From Nissolia schottii (taxonomy: Eukaryota; Streptophyta; Magnoliopsida; Fabales; Fabaceae), in the NCBI GenBank assembly GCA_003254905.1, contig QANU01032235.1:24488-88487 (forward strand): a stretch of 64,000 nucleotides of DNA, written 5' to 3'. The position numbers were made by a program, and so were the translations under genes. The notes under the pieces were generated by a model. The model ran no database searches, was not told where the DNA came from, and worked only from the letters and a program-made list of their open reading frames with translations. Every line of letters starts with the position of its first letter. The first letter of the stretch is position 1. This document shows positions 24,448-36,320 of the stretch, in pieces.

Positions 24448-27400
24448 TTACTCATCTGTGCTTCTCAAACTATCAAAAGCAGAGATAAACATCTGGCACA
24501 ATTCCACAAGAGCACTGGCTCTCCCTTCTATGTCAACACCCGAGATGTTATAATCTGTGTTTCCTTCCGACAGCATTGCTAATTTTGCCTGAAAACCAGT
24601 AAAAAAAATAACTAATTTTAGAAGCTCCTCATACTTCAAGGAGTGTGGAAAATATATTTCTGCCTCCTGAGGGAAAAAATGATTAAGCTTCACACTCAGA
24701 AAAATCCAAATGGCTAAAATCTATAACTAGTCCCCAGTCCCATGGGGTTTAAAGACACCAAAGCAATTGTTCTCACTGATAACTATCAACCCACTGGGAT
24801 TAAGGAAGTTATTTCCATATTATGCAAAGGGTTTTGTTTGCCTTTTTTTTCATGTTCTTTCTCTTTGTTTCTCTTTGAGGAGGATTCCCAATCCTCAGTC
24901 TTTGTACCTTTCTTCTCTAAAATTCTACTAGAAAAGTTAAGTCATTCAAATCAATATATATTGTACGTTAATTGATTGAACAAAGCACAATACCTGAAAA
25001 CCATGAACCAAAAGGAACTGAACTACATTTGCACCAATTTTTTTTGTAATGCTTTTAGTGCCAGTTTTATTTGAAAAGCATTTCAAAGCCGCATCAAATG
25101 TTGCCACCTCAGTAGAACCATTTGACTTACGGGTGCGGACAGGAGGCTGCAATTGTGCATAAAAAAGGTAATTAAATCAAGAGATTATGAAAGCTGCTAG
25201 CTTGCCACCAATAGAGCCTCCTTTTCGAGTGAAACAAAGCATTGCTAACACTACCTTAGTTATGTATTTCCAGAGATACTGCACAACTATTTCCAGCTTC
25301 CATTTTGGTTCACTGAAGGTCTGCAGCCATTCTCATGAAAACAGAAGAAATTATTACCCACGAGATAACTCTCAAAATACGATAACTCTCAAAATATAAC
25401 TTGAAATTGAAAAGGTTGAGTAGTACTACATGCGTAGTGTCAAGTCATCCAAAATTATATACTATGTAAATACCATTATCATTATACTTAGATTGGTTTG
25501 TTTTATATCTTGATAGGAATATTTAGAAGGGAAGATTTTTAAAGAAAAGTTATAAGCCTATCATGTATGATGTATTTATCATTGGCAATTATTTGCAAAG
25601 TGGGTGAGAGGACCAACAGGGATAGAAATGGCAGAGACAGTATACAGGATCTACCTTAAGAAATATGGGGACAATATCTTTGTTATAGGATAGTTCGTCT
25701 AGAATTATGTCCATCAAAGGTTTTCTGTACCAAATGCACCAAAATAAAATATTGCACTTTTTCAATCATAAGTATTGCATATTAAAAAATAAACTGAAAG
25801 GAACAACATTACAGAGAAACATAATTAGCACAAACAACTACCTTGGACCATCCACTCTTGTAGTATGGCCATCAATATCTGCTTTCTTCCTTGACATATC
25901 GAGGCCAATAACCTAAAATCATCCAGAATGTCAGCTCAGCACACAAAGAAGGTATTTGAATACATATATACAACTAATAATTTATTCAGGAACTTACCAT
26001 GATGAAAAGTTTATCCATAGAGAGACAGGTATTCTTCACTGCTTCAAGTAAAGCAAAGGATAATGCAGTATGACAATTTTTGGATAATTGAGATTTATTA
26101 CTCTTTTGAAGCTCTAGATATTTACTGAGTTCATTTTGAAGTTGAGATAGTTGACAAATAACTGTCACGCAATCACTCATCAAGTTTTTGTAATTTATTT
26201 TCCTAGAACCCTGCAAAAACAACTATGATCAAGAAACAAATCTCTAAAGTGAATCAAGAAGAGAAAGATCACAACATCAGGCCATATGGAAAGAAGAGTA
26301 TTACTATTCATATACTTAGCACATTGATCAATATGGTTACTTGTTGATTGGGTAGCACATTGATCACTATGGTTACTTGTTGATTGGTTAGTCACATAGA
26401 ATCTTTCAATGTTTTTGACTTAATAATAAACAAATTTCAGTATATTTATCCCAAAAAAAAATAAACCAATACCAGTAGCATGTTGAGTAAAGACTCCCTC
26501 TGCATGTTCCAGTTCATGGTTGCTGCAACAGAACAGTTACTTAGAATTTAATAAAAGTAGGTAAGGTATGGCCACATCAGAGGTGAGTTCAACTTCATAC
26601 TCATACATACCATTTCGAGGTAGAAGGTCGCCTTCAAGAACAATGACAAGATATTGAAAGAGTAACATGTTCCGCAATGCCTGCAACAAGATTATGTCAA
26701 GAAACAAGGCACATATCCATTAAGAAAAAGCATCACACTAAATTTGCAACATTATGAGCAAATGGAAAATATAGCTAAAAGTGTACTGCATTTAGTAACA
26801 TCATGTAGAATTTCATCACATATTCAATGCCAAACAACGTATCCACAACATTCTATAACAGAGTGCACAATGTTGGTGAACTAACCTTCAAGTTTGATGC
26901 TTGAAATTCAGTCTCAGATGAAAGTCCAGCAAGCTCTTCAATCAGGAGATGAAAGCTCTAATGTTGATGAAGAAAATGAAGAGCAAAATGAGTTCAAGGA
27001 ATTCGATATTAAATTGCAATTTAACACAATGACACTTAATAAAACCTAGCAGTAGCTGAATTTTTAAAAGAAAATGATAAATTTAAAATAAAAATAGACA
27101 GAAATAAGTTCATTGAGCTGCAGTGCTTTTATTTGTAAAAAGTCAACTACAATGAAAATGTGTCTACCTCCTCCCTTATCTATGATAAAAGAGCAGAATT
27201 AGATAACTGCTTGCCTAACAGCAATACAGTAATCTAAACTAGCATGCATTTCTAAGTAACACGTGCAAGGTGTGCATATATAACTGGTAAATTTCATCAT
27301 CTGCAATTTCATACAAGCAGATGCAAAAGTAGGTTTTCATAAATTTTGCTGTAAAATGTAGGCAGACAATACAAATATCACAAGAAAAAAGTTACAGAAA

Positions 27401-28690
27401 AATAACTTAAATGCATAAGAGAAAAAATTTGTCAATAAAAGTTAAGAAATACTTTTTCTTTTCTCATGGAAAGGTTTGAAGAAATTGTGTAACATGACAA
27501 TGAGATTTGTTACAAGTAAATGACAGAAGTAAAAAACACCATCAGATAAAGTTGAATGCAGAAGAAACCAACTCACAGAGGAATCAAGAGGTTGATCAGG
27601 CGGTGGGTCACCAGTTTCTCTGACAGCATTACCATTATCCAGCCTAACATTCAAGGGAGACCATGCCTAGCAGGAAATATTTATATATGTAAGCAAGTTC
27701 AACCAGCATCCCATATATGCAGTCAAATTTTACCCATAACAGAACAAAAACAACAGATTATGATGACTTATAGCTATCTATTCATACCTCTTCAGCCACA
27801 ACCAACTTTGATGAAGAATCAGAGGATGATTTCGAATAATTAGCGCCAGATAAATACACACGTGGAAAGTGCTAAACCAAAAAGAATTCACACATTTAAA
27901 GGTATCAGTTAAATCTAAGGCCTACATGAATATAAAGAGGGCAAGTCATGTTCCTCAGCATTGCAATATCAAATACCTTGTCCAAGTCAACGAGAAGCTT
28001 ATAACTCGCCACAACCAGTTCTAAAGACTTCCCCACCCTCAGCATGCGGAAGACCGCCCGAAAAATCCTCCTTCACTCGTTAAAAACCAGTGCTCAGCAC
28101 AAAGAAACTGACATAAAATACACCTTACCCTCCCAAGCATGGAACTTCATTTTCTAGAAGTCAAAGCATCATAGTTTTAGGCATTCACAAATGAATATGC
28201 GTGAGAGAGGGAGAAAGACTCACGAAGTGGGTAGTTTTCCATTTTGTGGTACAACAGAAGAAGCTCGAACAGCATCCAGAAAAGCAAGCCCTGCATGTAT
28301 TATGAAAAGTAAGAAAGGTAAAAAATAAAAAATAAAAAAACTTTTTCCGCCATTTAACATTCCTAAATAGAAGAAGCCGGTTTTTTTGTCTAGCCCAGCA
28401 GAAACCCAAAACCAATTTCAACCAAAGTCTTCATTCTTCAGAAGACCCAAAAGACCAATTAGCTTAAACACATGAATTTTCCAAGCGGGCATCAAGTTGA
28501 ACATGGGAAGAAGAACCAAAGAGAAAAACTATTCAAAAAATTAGAAAAGAGGAGTTTGAGTTTGAGGCGCACGATCGTCGAAGGCGTCTTGAGCATCGGA
28601 GGCATCAAGCATGGCCAGCATGTTATCTTCCATCCCTATCCCTCCTCCGCCTCTGTTCCATCTTCCACCGCTACTGCTAGGGTTCTCCAT
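24448..28690 (-). CDS. SNI1: SNI1, negative regulator of systemic acquired resistance
   Basis: SNI1 (suppressor of npr1-1, inducible 1) is an armadillo/HEAT-like nuclear protein. In Arabidopsis it represses pathogenesis-related genes and acts with the SMC5/6 complex in DNA damage response. I rebuilt fourteen exons: 28573-28690, 28224-28290, 27977-28067, 27788-27871, 27577-27666, 26886-26957, 26611-26680, 26473-26522, 25998-26210, 25842-25912, 25655-25724, 25255-25320, 24994-25146 and 24448-24588. The product is about 451 residues, slightly longer than the Arabidopsis protein. Diagnostic blocks are LAFLDAVRASSVVPQNGKLP, MLRVGKSLELVVASYKLLVD, HFPRVYLSGANYS and ALVELCQMFISAFDSLR. Frames agree at every junction. 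The acceptor of exon 3 is uncertain (28067 or 28070), and a few residues expected there may come from a missed micro-exon. The first ~20 residues are Gly-rich and poorly conserved. Confidence 0.92.
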
Positions 28691-28804
28691 TTTTATTTCC
28701 TCTTCACAAACAAAAAAGGAAAGAAATTAACAATTTCCCCTCAGTGATACTGCACCTGAGAATTTAACTGACGAATTAAAATTTTCCGATGGGGACGACA
28801 AATC
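28691..28804 (-). promoter_or_regulatory. SNI1 5' UTR and proximal upstream region
   Basis: This sequence lies immediately upstream of the SNI1 start codon on the minus strand. It is cut off at 28805 by a perfect inverted repeat that ends at an undetermined base, so the true promoter beyond this point may not be represented faithfully. Confidence 0.4.
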
Positions 28805-28905
28805 AGGGTTTCTGTATCTTCCCGCCAAAATGAGCAAACTAGGAACTCTTCACTCCCTGCTGCGACTAGCTGACATCATTTTCAAGCATGACTTATTTTA
28901 ATAAT

Positions 28906-28949
<44 letters not shown>

Positions 28950-29050
28950 ATTATTAAAATAAGTCATGCTTGAAAATGATGTCAGCTAGTCGCAGCAGGG
29001 AGTGAAGAGTTCCTAGTTTGCTCATTTTGGCGGGAAGATACAGAAACCCT
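28805..29050. repeat. Perfect 246-bp palindrome centred on a (TA)n tract
   Basis: The two 123-bp arms are exact reverse complements (28805 pairs with 29050), meeting between 28927 and 28928 inside a TA repeat of about 30 bp. The right arm ends directly before the single N in the window (29051). Each arm contains unique-looking sequence such as CCCGCCAAAATGAGC and CAGCTAGTCGCAGC. I see no target duplication. Confidence 0.95.
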
Positions 29051-29051
29051 N
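29051..29051. other. Undetermined base (N), probable assembly join
   Basis: The only N in the window sits directly after the last base of the palindrome. This position suggests a join between contigs. Confidence 0.8.
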
Positions 29052-30813
29052 TTGCCTAAAAACAACTTAAGTTTTATTTTAAAAAAAAAGTTGTTGCTTA
29101 ATTTTTACTGTTTTGCCAAACAATTTTTATTTTCTCAAAATGGCTTTTTTTCCAAAATAAACGTTGTTTCGAATGGTTTTCAAACATGCTCTTAATTCAT
29201 TTATTTTTACTTCATTTTTACAATGTTTTTTTTCAAAAACTATGGTATGAAATACAAAATTTATGGTATGATGTGGAAAATAGTATTGCGAATGTTAATT
29301 ATATTATTTTCAGAAGAAGAAAAGAAACACATGATTGCACTGTTCTTAACTTATATTGTAACAAGTATTTTTAATGTTGTAGTTTTGTAAGTGAATTCTT
29401 CAATTTCTCAAATAAGACGTAATCGATTGGTCAAAGATTAATTCAATACTAATAGTTAAAAAATTGAGAAAAAAAATGCTTTCAAATCTTACAATATTAT
29501 ATTTTTAAAAAAATTAAAGTCACAACACATTTCATTTTAAAAACATATAATATCAAAGTAAGCACCTTAAATTTACTATAGAGATGTGAATTTATCTTGT
29601 TTGTGAATTAGACTACGTTTGGTCAAATACATTTTGTTACAAGTAATTTGAATTGTCTAAGATGCAACTCATAACTTTGACCTCAATATAAGTGTAAGAG
29701 CTATCAAGATGGAGCATGGTGGCAACAACAACAATGTCCTTGAATCTAACGGAGGTGGTACCTACAAAAATTACTATGACACTCAAGTTAATATGAGTTA
29801 TATGAGGGTGATAGAGAGTTATAACATACCACAAATGTGGTTCATACTTATATACTTTAAGGGGATGACTTTTATTCTGTCTGTTAGGATGTTTGATATC
29901 CATGATCGAGGTAATCTTGAGACTAATTATGTCTCTGTTTGAGTAAAAGCCTTCATCATGTCTCATAAAGGTCAGGTAGATTACACATTCTTCAATAGTT
30001 ACGCAAATGTGTAATGATGCTCAAGTTATTTGTAAGATGGATCAATATTATTTCAAGTCTACAATGTTCATATTGGAATCAAGATATTGGACTCTAACAC
30101 ATTTATTTATTTTATGAATGTACTAAAATTTTTAAGTAACGGATAAAAAGGAATAGAGGGATTATATTTAATACTTGACTTTATTGATTAATAACTAATT
30201 TTTCAATTGAAATTAAATATCGTAGAAGAAATTAAATAAAAAAAATACAATGAAATTAGAAGTGAAATTCATTTAGGATTGGTTACATCTTCACTAAAAT
30301 TAATCGCTTTCTATATATTATAATTAAAATTTTAGATGAGTTTAAAATTGGTCATTTCATTGCAATAAAGGCTTATCTTGAGACTTTCAGAGATATATTC
30401 TTATCATTTTTAATTTAATTATTTTATATTCTAAGTAAACACAATTCCATCAATATAACTAAATGACAAAATACTAATTGAGAGAAATTTTTTGCACAAA
30501 CACAATTATAAAATTTTACATTTACGTACGCTCACATAAAAATATATTTTAGTAGCTTTATTTAAGATACAGTCATGTCTTTTATAATAGGTGTTAGTCT
30601 CATCAATGTCAAGTGAGTGTGGGTAATTTTAAGTGATCCAAGAAAAAACAATTGTTTATGCATAAATTAATAAAAAATTGTTCTCCTTTTTCTATATTCT
30701 CCAATCCGAACTCTTTGGTACTACAATAAAACCATGAATTGTTCTTCAAAGTAACCAAATTTAGGAGAGTGCCAAAATTAAATAGTATAAGTGGCGATGG
30801 GAATCCTTCCTGA
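29052..30813. other. Intergenic region left of the GDSL gene
   Basis: AT-rich sequence. Overlapping frames on both strands at about 29637-29966 encode nothing I recognise and are probably chance. The stretch from 29075 to 29170 resembles 37870-37915 (both contain TTGCTTAATTTTT followed by TTTTGCCAAA), so it is likely part of a dispersed repeat. Confidence 0.45.
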
Positions 30814-31017
30814 CTAGCCTTTGGCAATGGCATCAATGACAGGACGAGAAGCCATGAATAGGTTGTGGTATGCTTTCTCCGTAGGGTGTATTGAATCCCA
30901 AAACACATACTTTGATGGATCAGAGCACACGTACGAAGCCTTATTGCACAAAAACGATGCTTCGATGTAACCACTTCCACAACAACCACTATCAACCTCA
31001 TCAAAACCTATATCAAC

Positions 31018-31059
<42 letters not shown>

Positions 31060-34000
31060 CCAAATTAGTCAATTAAGGTTAATATAGCCTCTTCAAGCAA
31101 CTGCTCTAATTTGGTATGTATTCATACCAATAATTATTGCAATGATAAAATTTATATTTCCATAAATTAACTAACGCCGGGTGAATGTCTTAATTGATTT
31201 TTGAACTTTTACATAGTGTCCACATTAGTCCCTTAACAAAAAAAAATCAATTGGTTGTTGAATATTTCCAATATTACCATTGTTAGTCTTTCAATATTTT
31301 AGACGAAATGACTAATGATAATAATGTTTAAAATATTGTAGGACTCATTAAAATTTTTGTTTGTTGTTGATTGATTAATGTGGGCAATATTGTACCAATA
31401 AGAAGTGCAAAGATCAATTAGGACATTTCTCCAATTAATATATTTATATACAAATCGTATACAAATACATTTATTAAAATGTATCAATTTTGAAAGAAAG
31501 AAAAAAAACTCATAATTAGGTGATAAGGGCACAAATATAATTTTCTTGACTAAGCTGAATGTTTATAACACTGAATTTAATGCTTAGTTACGTACCAGGA
31601 ATATGGCCTTGAATCATGTCGGCTAAGGGTCCATATATGTCGATGAAATAGATCTTAGCAGCACCAGGGTCAGAATTAGAGAGATTGAGTTGCATGAAGA
31701 GCAATTCGTGTTGAAGAATCATGTTGTGGTCTCTTGCAACGGCGGAATACTGGTCGACGCAACCACGTTGGAGGAAGGCGTTGTCGGAATTGAAGGTGAT
31801 CATGATTGGCAAGCATCCCATCGGAGGCAGTCCAACCACTGCTATTTTCCGAGCACCTTCCCGAAACAATTCCTAAATAATGATGCCCGGTTACTTTAGC
31901 TGTCAATTTTGTTAACATGTAATTTTTTGTGCATTCAAGTTCAACACATTTGTTGGATTCCGGGTGGCTGCGTGTGTCATGCCTTCATTGGTGTACGAAA
32001 AAGGGCCATTTGATTACTTGAAAATCACAAGGCCAAAATGTTTAGATGTATTTATTCGGTATCCTAACTCTCATCTTATTCTTATTCATCAAGTTAACGC
32101 AACATCTCATATAAAATACATTTTGTGCGCATTCGAACTTAAGCAAGGAAAAAGAGAGCACGTGTTGATTACCAAATTACCATTAATTTTTTTTGTAGGA
32201 ATATGTCTAAGTCTATCACCTTATACTATTTAGATACATTAAAAAAAAGAGTCCTGCTACACGTACACCAAAAAATATACACCATACATACACTCTATAC
32301 TTATATACATAAAGTTTGTGTTTTAATGCTTGTAATGTTTTTGCACTTAAGTATAATTGAGAATATCATCTATAAGTTTGTAATGTTTGTACACTTATGA
32401 GAATAAAGTTTGTGCATTATTAATAGTGTATGTATAGGTGTATAAAATTGGGTGTACATGTAGCATTTTTGTAATAGTGGTGAGTGCATGTTAAATAAAA
32501 TTTGTAACAAACCAAAATATAAATAAATGATACGGTATCGAACCAAAAAAAATTGAAAAATTAAGTTAGTAAAACTGACCTATTTAGTGTGGCTAAAGAT
32601 GCATGCTTATGTAAAAATTTATCATTACCATCGTTTTAGGAATTTTTTACCTATAAATGGTCCAGCAAATTTTATTATCCATAATATGCCTCGGAGAAAA
32701 AATTTACAAGTGTATAGCTTTGAGTCTGAAATCGTCACATAAATTTTTTTAAAAAAAATGGTCTGAAATCGCCACCCTCTTATCTCAGATTTTTTTTAGA
32801 AAAGGGTCAGAAGGATCTGAAATCGTCACCCTTATGACAATTTGAGACTCTAATTTTTTTTTTAAAAAATGTGAAATCGCGGGGTGACGATTTCAGACCC
32901 AGACTCAATTGTAAATTTGTGTTTCAACTCATATTTTGGGATACATGTTATATTGTAGACATATATAAGTTAAAACCCCTCGTTTTATAAGCATATTATT
33001 AGTTATTAATAATTGTAATTGCAAAATTTTGAACTCTTTTTTCACATTTCTTTTTCATGAACCTATATTGTTGTTAATATATAAGAAAAAAGAGAAAATA
33101 GCATCCAGTGTGGTTGAGAAGCAAACCTGTATGAAATCTTTGACGTGTTGAATCAAAAATTGGCGATACGTTAAGAGGGTGTACCTCTTTCTCCGCATCG
33201 GCAGTGTAAAGTAATTAATAACGTAGTCATTTGTTCCCGCGCTGATGAAAAATATGGCGTTCTTCAAATGATCTTTAGTTCTTTGCTTCCCAACCATACC
33301 TTCCAACCTCTTTTTGTATTCTTTGAAATATTCCAACTGCTTTGGTATTGGAATTACACCCTGCCATTAATAATAGAGAGACCGAACCCAGAAACATTAA
33401 TGACAACATATCTACTATAGTTTCAGTTTCCAGTTTGCAGATCATATATATGAATGTGACCAATAAATAAAAGACTTATTAATATTAGGTTGAGCCTTTT
33501 TTTCAATGAAATTGTTCATTGTTATAAAAAAAACAAAAATAAAAAAATAAAAGACTTATTAATATTTGAATATTATTAAATAATACTTTGAGTCTTTGAT
33601 CTAATTATTAGTTGAACGAAAAGTTGTAACTCATTTTTAATAAAGCGTCTTTAAGATGTTTTATAAATGAATACAAATTATATTTGATAATGTACATTTT
33701 TTCATTGCCCTTGATTTGTTGGTGTTAATTTTTAGTATCAAACTGATATCATAAAAGACAAATACTATTTGGATTTAATGATAAATAAAAAGGAAGCCAA
33801 CACTATATATACTACTCATCATAAAATGGGTGTTTGATGATATATAATGGCACGCACAACAAAAATAGATTGTGGGAGAGAGTGTTATACACTGATAGAT
33901 GGTGTAAGTGGGTCAAAACCAGAACCAGCAGAGGCGAAGCTAACTCCTGTGATGAGCTCTTCATCGCTGAGATTTGGATCCAAATATGGTGGCAACAGCT

Positions 34001-34493
34001 CTTTAAGCCCTACATATGAAGCTGTGCAATGGCAAGGCCAAAATAAGAACATCAAGCAATAAAAGATGCTGCCTTTGGCGCTTATAATTATTTTCTGACA
34101 ATGAATTCTATCAGAGTAACGTTATTATTTTACATGATGCATATCTATAAACAACTCCGCAAGTCACATAAATAAATTAAACATGCACAAAAAGAGGAAA
34201 AAGGAAAAGAGGTCATGTTAAAATTAAATACCAATAAAATCAGGGCCAAGCTTCCCATTGGTGAACCTTCCGGTGGGAACTTGATTTGGGAAATCTGCAC
34301 CATAGGGTGGAAAATCACTCTTGAATGGTGTTGTGATAAAGTTGTTGTTTCCTGGGTCTACCGTGGAGTCTCCAAACACGTATAAGGCAGACACCTTATC
34401 ATTTGAAGCTTCAATTCTCATCACCATGAATAAGCATGAGAAGCAAATCATGAAAAGGTGCACAAGAGAGAGCAATGGATTGGAGGTTTCCAT
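30814..34493 (-). CDS. GDSL-type esterase/lipase
   Basis: This is a secreted SGNH-hydrolase of the large plant GDSL family, acting on ester bonds of lipids or cell-wall and cuticle substrates. Five exons are 34232-34493, 33891-34021, 33127-33360, 31596-31872 and 30814-31007, giving 365 residues, the standard plant length and intron pattern. An N-terminal signal peptide (about residues 5-28) is followed by block [17 protein letters not shown], with the catalytic Ser. Block II has the oxyanion Gly in [12 protein letters not shown]. Block III has the Asn in [11 protein letters not shown]. Block V has the Asp-His pair in [14 protein letters not shown]. Intron 3 (31873-33126) carries a small hairpin repeat, and intron 4 (31008-31595) ends with a long TA microsatellite. 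All junctions keep the frame. The natural substrate cannot be read from sequence. Confidence 0.94.
31019..31058. repeat. (TA)n microsatellite in GDSL intron 4
   Basis: An uninterrupted TA repeat of about 20 units begins about 12 bp from the splice acceptor of the last GDSL exon. It therefore occupies the place where a polypyrimidine tract would normally lie on the minus strand. Confidence 0.85.
32699..32920. repeat. MITE-like hairpin in GDSL intron 3
   Basis: The motif TCTGAAATCG[TC]CAC occurs three times in direct orientation (near 32724, 32763 and 32817). It occurs once inverted as GTGACGATTTCAGA (near 32884). The outer sequence AAATTTACAA...TTGAGTCTG on the left is mirrored by CAGACTCAATTGTAAATTT on the right, so the whole can fold back. 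Confidence 0.5.
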
Positions 34494-35601
34494 GCTTAAT
34501 TAGCTTGATGTGTGTAAGGAACTTATTAAAAGAATTGAATTGGCTATATAGCCTCCAACAATAAAATAAGAACAGGGGTATGTGTAGTATATATGGCCAC
34601 ATGGACATGCGCGTCTAAGGGAATATAAAATAATAAAGGACTAATGGTGATTTTTTCATGACCAAAATAACAGAACGAAAATATGGGGTAAAATAATTCA
34701 CAATTAATTTGTCAATTCCATCAATTCTTAAATGGGCCCCAAATTGGGTAGTTTTGGTTGGCGCGAATTCACCATACGTTCCGTAGTTTCTTAACAACCT
34801 GTGTGTTTGATAAGATATGAGGTCGAGGAAAACCGTTGACAAATACTATGTGTTTGGTATGTATGGGTAAAAATGTGAGATAAGAATTTTCCATCAATTA
34901 AATTTTATTTGTAAAACATGAAAAAATGTCTCCCCATTTTTACCACTTACCAAACATACCCCAACCAGTAGTATATACTATAATTATAGATAAAGTATAT
35001 AAAGACGTTACGTAATTTTGTTTCCTTATTTTTTTTTAACTGAAAAATAGGTAGTGCATTAAAAAAATAAAGTAAGTAAGTAAAATGGACCAACTCCAAT
35101 TATGAGCAAGGGTAATTATACTTACTCAACAGCTTAGTAAGGTATAGAAGGAGTAATTAATAAAAGAACGCACGCAACCGCTATCGTAGGACCAAACATC
35201 TTAACAACATTTATTTAATTAGTTATACGATGGATCTCTGTTCACCTAAGAGTCTTGAGTTAAAGAATGAAAAAGATTATGAAGCGCCCTACTATGCTTG
35301 TGGATCGATTTCTACGAGATTATACCATCTATAATCTAACATCTACCCATTTCTTTTTTTAAATAGAGTCGTGAATTATTAAACTCTTGACCTCTTCGTT
35401 ATAGTGATTTTAATATCATCTCAAGAAGCATCTTTTATAAGTTTAAGTTGATAATTTTTTAATGATTTTATATTATATCTCCTTACAAGTTGAAAGAAAA
35501 AACTATTAAGTCAATAATCAAACAAGATACGAGAATAATTGAATTGATGTCATATAAACCTCGTAGGACAACGAAATACATGCTTCTTCTAGCAAAGCTA
35601 G
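34494..35601. other. Upstream region of the GDSL gene
   Basis: This contains the 5' UTR and promoter of the minus-strand GDSL gene and a small MITE-like hairpin at about 34846-34963. The part at 35395-35510 resembles a stretch inside ROP intron 6 (near 56335-56440): both describe the same dispersed repeat, ending TTTTATATTATATCT. Confidence 0.45.
34846..34963. mobile_element. Small MITE-like hairpin (~118 bp)
   Basis: The left end GTTTGGTATGTATGGGTAAAAATG is mirrored by the right end CATTTTTACCACTTACCAAAC, giving terminal inverted repeats of about 30 bp around a short AT-rich core. No clear target duplication is visible. Confidence 0.45.
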
Positions 35602-35606
35602 TACTC
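35602..35606. repeat. Target site duplication of solo LTR (left copy)
   Basis: TACTC directly precedes the TG end of the solo LTR and is repeated directly after its CA end at 37249-37253. Confidence 0.85.
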
Positions 35607-35823
35607 TGTTAAGTGTCATATTTACACAAATTCAACCAGTAAAATGACACTTGTTACTTAAGTTTTCATGAAATATATGACTAAATTCCCCACTTTTGTA
35701 AGATTTATAAATATATTCTAACGATGGATACAAGCATATCAAAAGGACAAAATTAAGGAAAAGAATGAAGCGGAAACCAAAGGGGACGGAAGAGCTGAAG
35801 AAAAGACAAGTATAGAGAAGTAC

Positions 35824-36293
35824 CGCTCAGCGGTAAAACAATGCCGCTCAGCGCCTAAAGTCAAATCGCTCAGTGGTAAACACCAACCCGCTGAGCGATT
35901 GTGCCCACTATGCCATTTCCAGCCGCCAACAAGCTGGCGACGCCCTGCAAAAGCCTGCAGCAGCCTTGACAGCTTGCAGCCATATGACAGCTGCCCTGCT
36001 CTGAAACCGCTCAGCGGACAGCCCCAGCCGCTCAGCGGTTGCACCTGCCATTCCACTTGCAGTCGCTGCATTTATTATGCCAGCCAAGCCCCGCCGCCAC
36101 CAGCTGTCGCCACAGAGAATCTGTCAAAAGATCAGCCAATAGGAGTCGCTGGAACCGAATCGCTCAGCGGGCTCACCAGGCCGCTAAGCGAAACCACCAC
36201 TTGTGGCCGCCACAGACTGTTACAACCCGAGACCTGCAGCCGCCTCGCCACTTGACTTGAAACCGCTCAGCGGTGTACCCAGGCCGTTGAGCG
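35824..36293. repeat. Five pairs of CGCTCAGCG-type dyads in the solo-LTR U3
   Basis: Nine-base near-palindromes (CGCTCAGCG and variants) start at 35824, 35845, 35867, 35889, 36008, 36029, 36161, 36182, 36264 and 36285. Within each pair the starts are 21 or 22 bp apart, two turns of B-DNA. The flanks often extend the dyad to CCGCT-C-AGCGG. The array ends 20 bp before the TATA box. Confidence 0.9.
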
Positions 36294-36312
36294 GACTTGG
36301 TGGATTTTGGCC

Positions 36313-36320
36313 TATAAATA
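36313..36320 (+). promoter_or_regulatory. TATA box of the solo LTR
   Basis: TATAAATA lies within GGCCTATAAATAGGCGG, followed about 30 bp later by a pyrimidine/adenine context suitable for initiation. Assignment as the LTR core promoter is inferred from position. Confidence 0.5.

Noticed and set aside
29637-29966. Overlapping ORFs on both strands in the SNI1-GDSL spacer
   Set aside because: The products are low in conserved features and the two frames are shadows of each other. No splice context supports a gene.
32720-32895. CRISPR-like array
   Set aside because: The repeated motif occurs in both orientations with irregular spacing in a plant intron, so it is a hairpin repeat and not a CRISPR.
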